Source: Patiria miniata
Taxonomy: Eukaryota; Echinodermata; Asteroidea; Valvatida; Asterinidae
Length of the DNA: 64,000 bases
Reading direction: 5' to 3'
Assembly: GCF_015706575.1 (NCBI RefSeq)
Contig: NW_024037064.1
Coordinates: 10,269,606 to 10,333,605 of the forward strand
Position numbers and translations under genes: made by a program
Notes under the pieces: model-generated
Database searches by the model: none
Seen by the model: the letters and a program-made list of their open reading frames with translations, nothing else
Told to the model about the DNA's origin: nothing
In this document: positions 24,762 through 35,513 of the stretch, piece by piece
Position numbering within the stretch: position 1 is the first letter of the stretch
Layout: every line of letters starts with the position of its first letter

Positions 24762-25321
24762 CTCCCCTGGCCCTGATATCGGTTCCCTGACAGCATCCTT
24801 CCCCTCCATCCTTTGCATTGACGCTATTAGGCACAATATACAGAATAGCATGAGTCCCTGAAACAAGGGGGACCGCACTGGTGACCTGCCCCCCTCACCC
24901 CATGGTGAATTACTCGGAGCATCCGTACTACACAATACCACAACCAATTAGTAACTAATTAAAACACCGATAAGGTCACACTATTCCAATCCCTCTAACA
25001 GTTAACGCTTAAATCCTTCCCACCTAAAAGAAACAAAGATTCACCCCGTTGAAGTTTGGACTGATATTCAACTTCCGGTGCGATTCTGCAAATTTCAAAT
25101 TGGCACTGAAACCGAGGGCCTCAGTACTGAGAGAAATAAAAAAGAAAAGGTCATCAGACCTGGAAAATGCAAATGAGGATCACTCAGAGAGGATACGGCT
25201 TTTTGTTAATACAAATTTTCAAATGAATCATGCTTTCTGCCCAGCAACGTTGACGAAAAAGTCGTATCTGGTTTTTTTATCTTTGAATTTTTTACAGCAG
25301 ATTAGTATATAAAGAAATTCA

Positions 25322-25393
25322 CTAGAGTGAGATTTGAACAGACAACCTCTGAATCACCGTTCCAGTGCTCTATTAACTGACCTATTGAGCCAT
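25322..25393 (-). repeat. tRNA-derived repeat (SINE-like head), copy 2
   Basis: Duplicate of 17408-17479. Confidence 0.55.
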
Positions 25394-25607
25394 ATTTTGC
25401 ATTTTTCTGATTGGTGCCTCTTCACAGAACATAATTCACTATACTTACGTATTAGTACTCATCTATTATTGAATACATTAGGAAAGAAAGGCATAAAACC
25501 CTGTTTTATGTGACCACTGCCTCAATCCTGCAAAATCCTTCGGCAATCACTGTTAATTTGTTGAGGCAGAGCCAGTGACATCCTGGAGCAGTGCGGAGGA
25601 TTAGTAC

Positions 25608-25859
25608 CATGGGCGTCGCCAGGATTTTTTCTAGAGGGGGCCAAAAAATTCCTGTATTTCTCAACATATTCCGAATTTCTCAGTTTTAGAAGGGGGCTGG
25701 GACATTTTGCCCCCCAATAAAATTCATTAAATGTACACCACTATGACTTCGCGTCTCTTTTTTTTTTTCTTCTGTTTTTTTTGTCTTCCTTTTTTTTTTG
25801 CTTTTCCAGGTGGGGGGCAAGCGCGCCCCCTTCCCCCCCCCCCCCTCGCGACGCCCATG
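25608..25859. mobile_element. hAT-like MITE with 8-bp TSD, copy 2
   Basis: Duplicate of 17694-17943, two bases longer through homopolymer differences. The flanking ATTAGTAC duplications are retained at 25600-25607 and 25860-25867. Confidence 0.85.
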
Positions 25860-26162
25860 ATTAGTACATGTATAATGTAGGCCTAAATATGTGTGGCTGA
25901 GCATAAACAACAAAAGGTCCAGTGCATCCTGCAAAATCAGACACACATTTCTGCCATAAAGCCTCAATTTTCTGCAAAATGTTCCATTTTGCCGAGAGGA
26001 TATGGGGAGGTTAGGCCCTAAAAAGTTTCCAGTTTCTGGTTTGCACGTGCGTCGCTGTAGCCATGCCCGTCAGCAAAATTAACTAGACGGACGTTGTGTT
26101 TGTAGGTAAACAAACACCGAGCTGTTCCGGTGTTTTTTCTGTCTTTGAATGAAAAAGATTGA

Positions 26163-26229
26163 TGTGGCCATCGGCGGCTATCGAACCCAGAACCTTTGTG
26201 TGGGGATTCCAAGTTTTTGCCGTGTGCCA
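26163..26229 (-). repeat. tRNA-like fragment, copy 2
   Basis: Duplicate of 18247-18313. Confidence 0.5.
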
Positions 26230-26343
26230 AGTGTGTGAAGTCGATTTATGTCGGACGTCCTAAATCCACGTGGTTCAATGTGTGCGCAGTCCTCTTTTCT
26301 TTGCGTTTGGGAACGGGTGCGCGTGCAAAGCGTACATGTAGGT

Positions 26344-26590
26344 GGGTGATTCCATAAATTTAGGGTCCAATTTTGGTGTCCGAGTTACATCTGACTTATG
26401 TAAGATTTTGTAATTCAGGACACATGTCTCTGATTCTAAGAGTGATTATGTAAAGCAAACTACCTGGTAAACAAATAAAAAATAGTGTGAAGTCATTTTT
26501 ATTGACACTTGAATGGCAAATTAACAGGTCCGGTGTAACAGGGACACCAAAAATGTCACACTTTTGGACCCCTTATTTATGGACATACCC
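26344..26590. mobile_element. MITE-like element with long imperfect TIRs, copy 2
   Basis: Duplicate of 18428-18674. Confidence 0.6.
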
Positions 26591-26702
26591 AGGTGCGCAG
26601 ATGATGATAGCGGGTCGAGGATAGATTTAGGAAAGTGTCAAAGTGTACCTGTATTTAGCAACTTATTTCTGGTGTCTATATTTGAAGTAGGAAAAACGAA
26701 AT

Positions 26703-27630
26703 GTGTTCAACTATGTTGGGAGTGAAAATACCAATAGTACTGAGTAGACGAGAAGGGAATTAAATTTAATGACGTCTTGGAAAGAATTCCATATACGGAC
26801 TCCAGTTATTTTCCTAGATATGACTTGAAAAGTACCAAAAGTTGTAAATCTGACGAAGAAACGGAAATTTAGGAGGGAAAAAATCAAGAGTTTCTTTAAA
26901 AATACTTTGACGTTTCCTGTCATGGCCCATAGAGGTGGAGGCTTATATGGAATTCTTTCCAGTGTTCCTAACGTGGCGCACTTGAACAAATCCCCAAAAA
27001 TCCCACATTAACATTTAAGAAATTCTTTAAAGTTGTTAACTTCTGATAAATCATGATTATCCCAACTCACATACCCAACTACAAGTTTGTCACATTTACG
27101 TAAGCCGCATAAATCTGTGGCATCATGACTGTACCGCGTAGAGTGCGCGGGGACCTGGCCAGCTGTAGGGCGGCAAGGCATGCACGCGCACGCTGTCAAA
27201 ATGTCAAGTTGGAAAACGGTCGAGTTGTCCGACCCCATGGGTACAAAGCCTATGGAGAAAATAACGTGCACAATGCCTATGGAGAAAAGAACGTGTACAA
27301 ACACTATGGAGAAAAGAACGTGTACAAACCCTATGGAGAAAAGAACGTGTACAAACCCTATGGAGAAAAGAACGTGTACAAAACCTATGGAGAAAAGAAC
27401 CTGTACAAACCCTGTGGAGAAAAGAACGTGTACAAACCCTATGGACAAAAAATGCACCTTTAATGTTACGTAACTTGACACTTGATGACGTCATGATTAC
27501 GAATTTCTTCTAGGACCATCTGTGGATGGTGGTCTAAGTGTGTGCCAAGTCTGAGGTTGATGCAATTTAAGAAAGTGCCAAAGTGCCCTTGCTGAAGAAA
27601 AAACGTGTACAAATCCTACGGAGAAGAGTC
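26703..27630 (+). repeat. Block-end repeat, copy 2 plus unduplicated tail
   Basis: Includes the 27-bp minisatellite (27249-27446). Past the duplication end at 27448 it continues with AATGCACCTTTAATGTTACG, a TGACGTCA site and GGACCATCTGTGGATGG, all of which reappear after the third copy at 29230-29425. This shows that copy 1 was cut short at its 3' end. Confidence 0.9.
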
Positions 27631-27675
27631 TGAAAGAGAAAAAGAAAGAACAAAAAAAAAAAAAAATTAGAGGTA

Positions 27676-27695
27676 TGCGTTTGTGGACAAACGCA
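27676..27695. repeat. Hairpin of the AGAGCTGT repeat family
   Basis: TGCGTTTGT-GG-ACAAACGCA, a perfect 9-bp stem, sits beside AAGCTGTTTCGG in the same context as the hairpins near 31.9-32.1 kb. Confidence 0.7.
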
Positions 27696-28499
27696 AGCTG
27701 TTTCGGCTGTGACGTGTGTTGATGACATGACGACATCACCTCAAATTTCATAGATATTTGATACGTACATTAGTTACAAGCAAATGGAATCTCTAGTTAT
27801 ACAAATACCATACAATATAGGCCCTGACAATTATCCCTTTAATGACGGCACATGACGTGATAATGTTTGAAGCAAATCCAAGTTCGAAGCCAATAGAACT
27901 AGCACTTTCAGAGATAAATGGTGTGAAATATAATAAATACTATAACTTGAATGTTTGGTCACATGGTATGCGATGACGTCATGAAGGCGTCATCATGGTG
28001 TGATCATGACGTATAATGTGGTTTTGTACTCATAACACACCCTGGAATACTTGCGTACCAGCTTTGAACCCAATCGGACTGGACCTCCTAGAGATAGAGA
28101 ATCTTGATAACTATAGCCGTCAGGTGATACTGTACAATGATACGTACGTCATTGTGGCGAAAATTGTTTTTGAGCCATCAGTGTGTGGTGTTGTTAAATC
28201 TAATGCGATCAGCTTTAGCAAACTGCCAAAATATAATTATTAGCTGAAGAAAACATGTAATCCTGTTTGTATCCAGCCCCCTAAAAGCCATGGCTAACCT
28301 CCAACACGGAGTGGCCTGTCATGACATTTGGCCTGCGTGTCATTTTGCTTGTGTCGATCTGTGACTTTGGCCTTACATGTATTGTCCTGGCTATGGCCAT
28401 GAGTGCCGGACCAATGCAGTTGCACGTCACGAACATTTTTGGGCATTTCGTCACAGGAAACACTAGAGGGCAGCAAACAACTTTAACAGTAACATGATT

Positions 28500-29425
28500 C
28501 ATGTTGAGAGTGAAAATACCAATAGTACTGAGCAGACGAAAAGGGAATTAAATTTAATGACGTCTTGGAAAGAATTCCATATACGGACTCCAGTTATTTT
28601 CCTAGATATGACTTGAAAAGTACCAAAAGTTGTAAATGTGACGAAGAAACGGAAATTTAGGAGGGGAAAAAACCAAGATTTTCTTTAAAAATACTGTTCC
28701 TGTCATGGCCCATAGAGGTGGAGGCTTATATGGAATTCTTTCCAGTTTCCTAACGTGGCGCACTTGAACAAATCCCAAAATATCCCACATTAACATTTAA
28801 GAAATTCTTTAAAGTTGTTAATCTCTGATAAATCATGATTATCCCAACTCACATACCCAACTACAAGTTTGTCACATTTACGTAAGCCGCATAAATCTGT
28901 GGCATCATGACTGTACCGCGTAGAGTGCGCGGGGACCTGGCCAGCTGTAGGGCGGCAAGGCATGCACGCGCACGCTGTCAAAATGTCAAGTTGGATAACG
29001 GTTGAGTTGTCCGACCCCATGGGTACAAAGCCTATGGAGAAAACAACGTGCACAATGCCTATGGAGAAAAGAACGTGTACAAACCCTAAGGAGAAAAGAA
29101 CGTGTACAAACTCTATGGAGAAAAGAACGTGTACAAACTCTATGGAGAAAAGAACGTGTACAAAACCTATGGAGAAAAGAACGTGTACAAAACCTATGGA
29201 GAAAAGAACGTGTACAAACCCTATGGACAAGAAATGCACCTTTAATGTTACGTAACTTGACACTTGATGACGTCATGATTACGAATTTCTTCTAGGACCA
29301 TCTGTGGATGGTGGTCTAAGTGGGTGCCAAGTCTGAGGTTGATGCAATTTAAGAAAGTGCCAAAGTGCCCTTGCTGAAGAAAAAACGTGTACAAACCCTA
29401 TGGAGAAGAGTCTGAAAGAGAACTA
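28500..29425 (+). repeat. Block-end repeat, third, diverged copy
   Basis: Homologous to 26703-27630 but with many substitutions and small indels. It contains a 27-bp minisatellite at about 29030-29229 and ends with the same CTGAAGAAAAAACGTGTACA motif. Confidence 0.9.
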
Positions 29426-29435
29426 GAGCTGTATG

Positions 29436-29451
29436 TCTGTTTGCAAACAGA
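29436..29451. repeat. Hairpin of the AGAGCTGT repeat family
   Basis: TCTGTTTGCAAACAGA is a perfect 16-bp palindrome preceded by CTAGAGCTGTATG and followed by ACACAG. The core differs from other family hairpins but is still self-complementary. Confidence 0.75.
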
Positions 29452-31884
29452 ACACAGGGCTTTTTCGCATTTTACAAATATTTGTTTCGTTTGTCCTTTT
29501 GCAGTCACTTTTCAGAGTGCTTTATGCAGTTAAAGGTTGTTCAAAACGCTTAGAATAATTCCTAAAGTATAATTTTATCAAATGATGTCACTTGCCCTGC
29601 AATGACGTCATCCTTAAGACCCTTCTCAATGCACATTTTGTCATTGTGATTTTGGTTTGAACCAAGTTTAATGTCAATCCGGTGAAAGAAAGTGTGCAAT
29701 TTGTGGAAGCACAATAAAATTTAAAATATCTTAAAATTATAAAAACCAAACGATGACGTCATCGTGACGTCACTTTAAACTTTGTATACTAGTACCATTA
29801 TTTACCTACCCATTAAGTTTCATGACAGTCGGACCTTTCCTTATATGTGTATTTTGAAAATCGCATTTTTATGACGTCATAATGATGTCAGATATTTTGT
29901 TCAAAATGTTGTGCAAATACCTTTTACCTAACAGACCAAATACACAAAGAATTTTTAATTTTGCATGTTACGTTCATGAGATATGGCTAAAAGGTCAAAA
30001 ACCTCAAATATTCATATAAAATCTCCGGATGACGTCATCATGGCGTCACCTAATTGGTTTTTTTACCTATAACACATCCCGGTCTAGCCACATACCAAGT
30101 TTCAACCCAATCAGGCTTACAGTTCTGTAGATATAGGACAACATAATATGCACGTAAATTTTCAAAAATCAATAAACAAAATTGGGTGATGACGTCATCA
30201 TGACGTCATAGTCTTGGCATAGTTTTTGTATGAGGGTCTTCCTTGGCTGTTACATTGATGACGATTCCAGATCGCCAAGTTATAGAAATGGTGGCTTGAA
30301 AACGTGTACAAAGTCAATGGGCTAACACGTGTACAAAGTTAACGGGCTAAACAAAATCCCACTGCAGAAAAATTGCACCTTTAATTTGTAATTTGCCTTT
30401 GAACTGAAACATTTTTATGAAATATTACTTGATATTCTGACCCTTAGGAATATGTTCAATCGAATGACAGACCGAAAAAAATACGATTTCTCTTTCCTTC
30501 TCATAGTAATTCTCGGCTGAGGTTCAGAACTACTCAGTAAGATATCAGTGTTGTGTAGGAAAAGACTTGTGGAAAATCCCACTGCAGAAAAACTGCACCT
30601 TTAAATACGTAACATAGGGCTTTTCGGCATTATGATTTTTTATTATACGCCCCTGACTATGCGTATGCATGAACATAAAATCTGTCAAGGTTAGCCGAAA
30701 ATCGGCTAAAACGGTCACTGTGATGTGGACAGGATTTGACCTCGTCAACACGTGCTCTGCAGGCTGACTGACATACGATGTACAGTATGTGCGTAACGTA
30801 CGTGTATGTACATGTACATATAGACGTTCTGTGCATGTTTTAGAGCAGAGGTATTGTCAACCTGAAGTTTTAAGCGTGCGCAGGGCATGTCCGAGTTCGC
30901 TTATTGCCTCGAAGCTTTGATATGTTTTAGACCTACCCTTAAATCGACAATTAAAGTAAAAACTAACATAAAAACTGCCATGGTTGATTTTTCAGGAATT
31001 TTCAAATGAAAAAGGGTCTTTTTATTATAACTTCCGGTCTGATGACGTCATTTGCCTAAAACTTCGCACACGTCTTAAGTGGGTCAAGGTCATTATATAC
31101 ACCAATATTTAGGCGATTCCGACAAACTTCGCCACAGACATCTATTCAAAATACTTTTTTGCTAATTTTCAACCTGTCGCTAGAGGGCGCTCGAAGATTG
31201 CATGACGTCATCTGTAGACGATTTGAAGAATACTTTTAGCCAAGAGACTAACACCGTTAAAAGCAAGTTCATTTCTATTACAACTTTTAAATAATAAGCC
31301 ACTTCCGGTTTGGGCCTTTTTCGACCGGAAGCAAGGGTCACGTGATTGCACGCACACTGAATGAAATAAAGACCTCAACCTACTCTACCACTTGCCGGCA
31401 ACAGAATGCTGCGGACGCGGACGGTTGATTTCTTATGCATTTTTAAATATTAAAAGTGTCACAATTTAATTGCCTATAAATAAACACTGGATGACGTCAT
31501 CATGACGTCATCATATCACAATGTTGTTTGAATTAGGGTCTTTGCTTGGACAAAGATTGGTGTAAATGAATTACTGGCAAAGAGTCGAAAATGCCCTTTG
31601 AAAATCGACAATTTTTTCTTAATTTTTGTGTACAAAGTCTATGGGAAAAATTAAATATTCAAAAATCTATAATAAATTAGTCAATGACGTCACCATGACG
31701 TCACTCTTCGGGGCACATCTCTGCTATAAGGACTATGACTATGCTTAATTTGAATGATGTAAGACGAAGATTAATACCAAAAGTGGCACTGAGAAAAAAC
31801 GTGTACAAAGTCTATGGGATTTAGGCGACAAAAAGAAGAAGAAGAAGAAGAAGAAGAAAGAAAAAAAATGAGAACAGAAAGAAA

Positions 31885-31912
31885 GGCTTTTTCGCAAAAT
31901 TGCGAAAAAGCC
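31885..31912. repeat. 28-bp hairpin
   Basis: GGCTTTTTCGCAA and its reverse complement around AA. It lies just upstream of the three AGCTGTTTCGG hairpins, inside A-rich low-complexity DNA. Confidence 0.85.
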
Positions 31913-31921
31913 AAAAAAAAA

Positions 31922-32101
31922 ATCTTAACGAAAACAAGAGCTGTTTCGGTGTGTACACCGAAACAGCTAAAAATCTTAACGAAAACAAGAGCTGTTTCGG
32001 TGTGTACACCGAAACAGCTAAAAAAAAAAGAAAAAAAAAAAAGAAAAAAAAAAAATTTAACGAAAACAAGAGCTGTTTCGGTTGTAACCGAAACAGCTAA
32101 A
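31922..32101 (+). repeat. Triplet of hairpin units (CGAAAACAAGAGCTGT head)
   Basis: Three successive units each read TTTAACGAAAACAAG or close to it, then a palindrome. The palindromes are at 31939-31968 and 31990-32019 (14-bp arms AGCTGTTTCGGTGT) and at 32071-32098 (13-bp arms AGCTGTTTCGGTT). The third differs in the loop-proximal bases on both arms in a compensating way. The long frames here on both strands are low-complexity Lys/Glu or Phe/Leu artefacts. Confidence 0.9.
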
Positions 32102-32815
32102 AAGATTTTTTTTAATGTAAGATGATGTCTCAAAACTAACAAACTCACTGGTTTGCCTGGAATCCTGCTGCTGCACAATTTTAACGTGTTTTAGAGGTGG
32201 TTACGATCAAGTATTAGCTTTATGTGGCCTCTCTGGGCACCCATATATTTTGCACTAAATTTAGTCGGGCACCATTTGCACACGGTGTTGTAATTTTGTT
32301 ATTGTGCGTCTGGAAGCCAGAGTGAGGGAGCGATGGTCGTGTATCTGTAAATGCATTTTAATTAGCGCAATATGTAAGGGAGCAGACTAATGACCAGCCT
32401 GGCAGCTCATGCGTGATGTCAATGTTGCTGTATGGTCTGACATTACCGTTTTCCCTGATGTTTGTCTTGACTATCTAAATTTCCTGAAGAATATTCGTGT
32501 CGGTCGAGATCGTAAGTGGGTCAGACTTCTCAAGCTTTATGGCCTTACTGAGTCATCTCAAGCTCCACTCTGAAGGATATTTTTGAGGGTTTTATGGGGA
32601 TCGAAGTGTCATCTGCAACATACATGACATATCAGCCGATATTTGAAGAAGAAAAAAGAGGGGCCAAAAAAAGAAAAACCTGCGTCACCAGACAACTTTT
32701 GGGGCAAGCTCCATACCAGAAACCGCAGACTTTGTTTTGGTCTTAGGGTTAACGGGGGATTATACTGTAGAAAACTCTGTCCTTTTATGTTACATGCGAT
32801 CATTTTTATTTTCAG

Positions 32816-33006
32816 ATAATGTCATGAGAGCCCTGGAAGCAGATGCCAAGGAGCGCGCAAAGAAGCGTAAAGCAGAGGCGACGGTTCTAAAAGATCAAGG
32901 GAACCAAGCGTTCAACAAGGGTGATTACACACGAGCCGTTAAACTCTACACGCAGGGCCTGGAACGTCTAAAAGACTTTGTGGTGCTGTACACCAACAGG
33001 GCACAG
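32816..33006 (+). CDS. TTC12-like: TTC12-like exon: charged linker and first TPR
   Basis: Internal exon of 191 bp between TTTTATTTTCAG and CAG|GTAAAC. It encodes NVMRALEADAKERAKKRKAE, then a TPR helix pair (LKDQGNQAFNKGDYTRAVKLYTQGLE) and LYTNRAQ, which starts the next TPR. The order AIEKDAKERAKRR, then KGNEAF, then YSEGLEKLKD, then VLYTNRAQ is the signature I recall for vertebrate TTC12, a cytoplasmic TPR/ARM protein needed for preassembly of axonemal dynein arms in cilia. The exon enters in phase 1 (two bases complete a split codon) and ends in phase 0. The upstream exon with the start codon was not found. The first ATG in this frame (32737) lies in the intron and is not a likely start. Confidence 0.85.
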
Positions 33007-33036
33007 GTAAACAAGTCAAGTCAAGTCTCTTATGAG

Positions 33037-33124
33037 CTAGTCCGAGTAACTAGGACTCCACAGAGACATGGTCGGGCGATAATGTTAAACAAGCGATCTG
33101 TTGAGTCCTAGTTACTCGGACTAG
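33037..33124. mobile_element. 88-bp palindromic MITE in the TTC12-like intron
   Basis: Perfect 22-bp terminal inverted repeats starting CTAGTCCGAGTAACTAGG (33037-33058 and 33103-33124), flanked by 7-bp direct repeats TTATGAG (33030-33036 and 33125-33131). The interior is only 44 bp. It lies about 30 bp after the splice donor of the preceding exon. Confidence 0.9.
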
Positions 33125-33397
33125 TTATGAGCCAAGATCCAAGTGGAGGTGAAGGCTTGTGAGAGAGATACGCAATGTTTTAATTTATTTCCTGAAAAGT
33201 TTTCATGTAAAGAAGAGAGAAAAAAGAAAGGAAAACATATCATTTTGGGAGGGGGGCCAACTCATCTTTACATGTATGTTTGCCATCCCAGGCAACACAC
33301 CTGTTATCCTGTTAAGACATACAACGCTTCGTTGTTCACTATATATGCGGCAAATTCAAATCCCCTCTTTTCACTTATATCCCCCCCCCCCCCTCAG

Positions 33398-33590
33398 GCT
33401 TACAACAAATTGGAAAAGTTTACAGAGGCAATGGAGGACTGCTGGACTGCCTTGCAGTTGGAACCAAACAACGTCAAGGCATTGGTGCACCTCGGCAAGG
33501 CCCAGCAGGGACTGAAGGATTACGAGGTGGCTGTTACGACTTTCCAAGAAATCCTCAAGATTGACGAGAAATATGAGAAAATGGTCGCAG
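33398..33590 (+). CDS. TTC12-like: TTC12-like exon: second and third TPRs
   Basis: Internal exon of 193 bp with a C-rich pyrimidine tract, CTCAG acceptor and GCAG|GTGGGT donor. It enters in phase 0, directly continuing NRAQ with AYNKLEKFTEAMEDCWTALQ. It then encodes VKALVHLGKAQQGLKDYEVA and FQEILKIDEKYEKMVAG. These are TPR helices with the usual spacing of small and aromatic residues. TTC12 has a matching run (AYMKLEDYEKALVDC, then HMGKANLALKNY, then YKKILEINPK). It ends in phase 1. Together with the previous exon this gives a compact three-TPR module of the kind that docks C-terminal peptides of chaperones or client proteins; the partner here is not known. Confidence 0.85.
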
Positions 33591-34236
33591 GTGGGTCAGC
33601 AGTGTTCAGGCCAAATGCACAAACATGTGATGCAATCATGCTAAATGAGTCATTTGTCGGCCCTTATCGAATTTTGTGGTTTTTTTTTACATATTTGAAT
33701 AGAGCTGTATTTCAGTTTATATTTGGTGAAAACCCCACATGAATACAACCTTCTGTTTAGAAGTTATGGGACTTAGAACACAGGCAAAACAGAGAATCAA
33801 ATAGAGAAATCAACGATTCAAAATAGTAGTGTTTATTACACAACAATAAACATGCTTTATTTCAGGTTATTGACATTAACTCTTTAGCAAAAATGCAACA
33901 TTTTAAATACTTTATCGTGATATTTTCTCGGGGAAAAAAAGTTGACATTGAAAGAGGACGTGTAGCTCTCCAATTTTACAAAAAAGTCAATTTTGAAATT
34001 TTCACCCTGACTGAACTATTTTGGGCTGTATCTTAAAATCAGAATTGCCAACAAACGACTCATTTAGTTTGATCGCATCACACATGTGAATGTGAACGCG
34101 AATCTGAAGCTAATTTGAAGTCATTCAGGACACGTATTTAAATGAGTTAAAATGTTTGCAGATCCACAGTGCATTTATTTGCTGATAATTTTTGTGGATT
34201 TTTTTTCATTTTCCAACAATCTCACCCCTGTACTAG

Positions 34237-34356
34237 GCTACATTGCAGCCGTGAATCTAGCCGAGTCCACAGCCAAGTCTGATACGGAGGCTGAGAGGCT
34301 GTTTAGTGAGGGTGACGTCAAAGCAACGGGTGTTCATGAGATCGGACTCAGTGATG
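34237..34356 (+). CDS. TTC12-like: TTC12-like exon: post-TPR helix
   Basis: A 120-bp exon (CTGTACTAG acceptor, GATG|GTAAGC donor) encoding GYIAAVNLAESTAKSDTEAE and RLFSEGDVKATGVHEIGLSD. It joins in frame (phase 1 to phase 1) after MVAG of the previous exon. It aligns by eye to the TTC12 segment GYLNQVDLQEKADLQEKEAH, which links TPR to ARM repeats. It ends in phase 1. No following exon with ARM repeats was recognised before 41.5 kb. The next supported exon on this strand (41595) accepts exactly this phase. Confidence 0.7.
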
Positions 34357-34504
34357 GTAAGCAAAAACTCTGCAATAATTTAAGAAAAATACAAATAAGA
34401 AATTGAATGTTTCTTATCCCAAAAATGTTTGTTTTACAGCATTTCATATAATCTTGAATTTTGGTTTCACTATAGACCCTTTGTTGGTTGTGCCATGGCA
34501 GTGG

Positions 34505-35042
34505 GCAGCAGTCGATTTCATAAAAAAAAGTGCGCAGCTTGTGCCATGAGTAAGACTTACGCAACAAATTTGTTGCCCAGCTGGGCAATAAACTTACGAT
34601 CGATTTCACAAAGCTTGGCGCAGCTGCACAATGCTTTAAATAATTTAAGCATCTTTGACGAGGATAAAAGCCACATTTACGACGGCTGTTTGTGTGTGAA
34701 TTTTTTTGTTTGCAAAACAGTCGTTGGATCACCTCAGCCCGCCATTTTGAAAATTATTTTGTCCGTCTTGTATCAACCTTGATAAGTTGTGCAATAACAA
34801 GCTCTGTGACAGTCCTGATATGCTGGTATTAAACATGTCATTTTCAGTCGCTACGCCACAACTTAGGCCACCTAAAATGATGGTGCAAGTAACATCGTAA
34901 TTTATTGCGCAACCTGTGGACTTACGCACTATGTGACTTTAGTGAATTGTGTCATAATTGAAATGTTGCGCAACTTACACAATAAATTTTGGCTCAAGCA
35001 GAGTTGCGCCAATACGTAAGATTTTGTGAAATCGGCTGCTGG
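34505..35042. mobile_element. MITE-like element, GCAGCAGTCGATTTCA termini
   Basis: The left end GGCAGCAGTCGATTTCATAA matches the reverse complement of the right end (CCAGCAGCCGATTTCACAA). Internal copies of GATTTCACAAAG and TTGCGCAAC-like words are in both orientations. No coding sequence: the 117-codon frame crossing it carries no domain. Confidence 0.65.
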
Positions 35043-35513
35043 TCTGTCTTTTCTGCATTATTTTTTATATGGTGTAAGTCAAGGACACACGCAACATTAT
35101 CAATGAATCGAGGACAGAAACCGAATCGAGGACTCCTCGGTTGGGAAATGTGTACAAACCAATGAGAGCTGTTGCAAAAAAGTTAAGGTACAAACAAAGG
35201 AAAAGGGAAGAGGAACAAAAGAAAATTCTCAATTTACACCATTAACAAAACTCCTGTTAACTCTTTAGGCCATCAGCATGGGGGTTTGGTCGGTATCGAA
35301 TCAGGGCATAAATGATTATAGTGGGCATGCGCAAGGCATACCCCTAGAGTGGTAACAAGCATTTTGATGGACAATTTGAGAAAAAGGGTGATAACTCCTT
35401 AAAAGCTGCCACCGCTGCAATGCTATCACATATTTTCCAACTCTGGAGATGTATACCTTGCAAAAAATTGCTATGACGATTATTCCCCTCATTTGATACC
35501 GGTTGCCAAAATT

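Larger units (their letters stand above)
19542..27448 (+). repeat. Segmental tandem duplication, copy 2 (~7.9 kb)
   Basis: Direct-orientation copy of 11627-19532, with the same internal features at offsets of 7913-7916. Observed differences are homopolymer lengths, for example the C runs near 20070 and 20230, an extra A near 25140 and the C run near 25840. Confidence 0.95.
27480..31720. repeat. CRE-palindrome repeat region
   Basis: I count 16 perfect TGACGTCA octamers, starting at 27486, 27974, 29268, 29603, 29754, 29765, 29872, 30030, 30190, 30201, 31043, 31203, 31492, 31503, 31685 and 31696. Four pairs are exactly 11 bp apart. At three more sites the partner 11 bp away is a one- or two-base variant. 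Several copies are followed after about 40-60 bp by AAGTTTCA-CAATCGGAC-like text, so they are units of a decayed repeat family. TGACGTCA is the CREB/ATF consensus. Whether any site is bound is unknown. Confidence 0.8.

Noticed and set aside
31771-32178. Long Lys/Glu and Phe/Leu-rich frames around 31.8-32.2 kb
   Set aside because: They come from A-rich low complexity and the hairpin units, not from a coding gene.
32449-32574. Frame reading DVCLDYLNFLKNIRVGRDRK then WVRLLKLYGL to a stop
   Set aside because: Looks coding in composition but has no recognised homolog and does not join the TTC12-like exons in an obvious way; left as unresolved.
34429-34782. Plus-strand frame of 117 codons after the last TPR exon, considered as a TTC12 continuation
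   Set aside because: It lies in a MITE-like inverted-repeat element and does not resemble ARM repeats.
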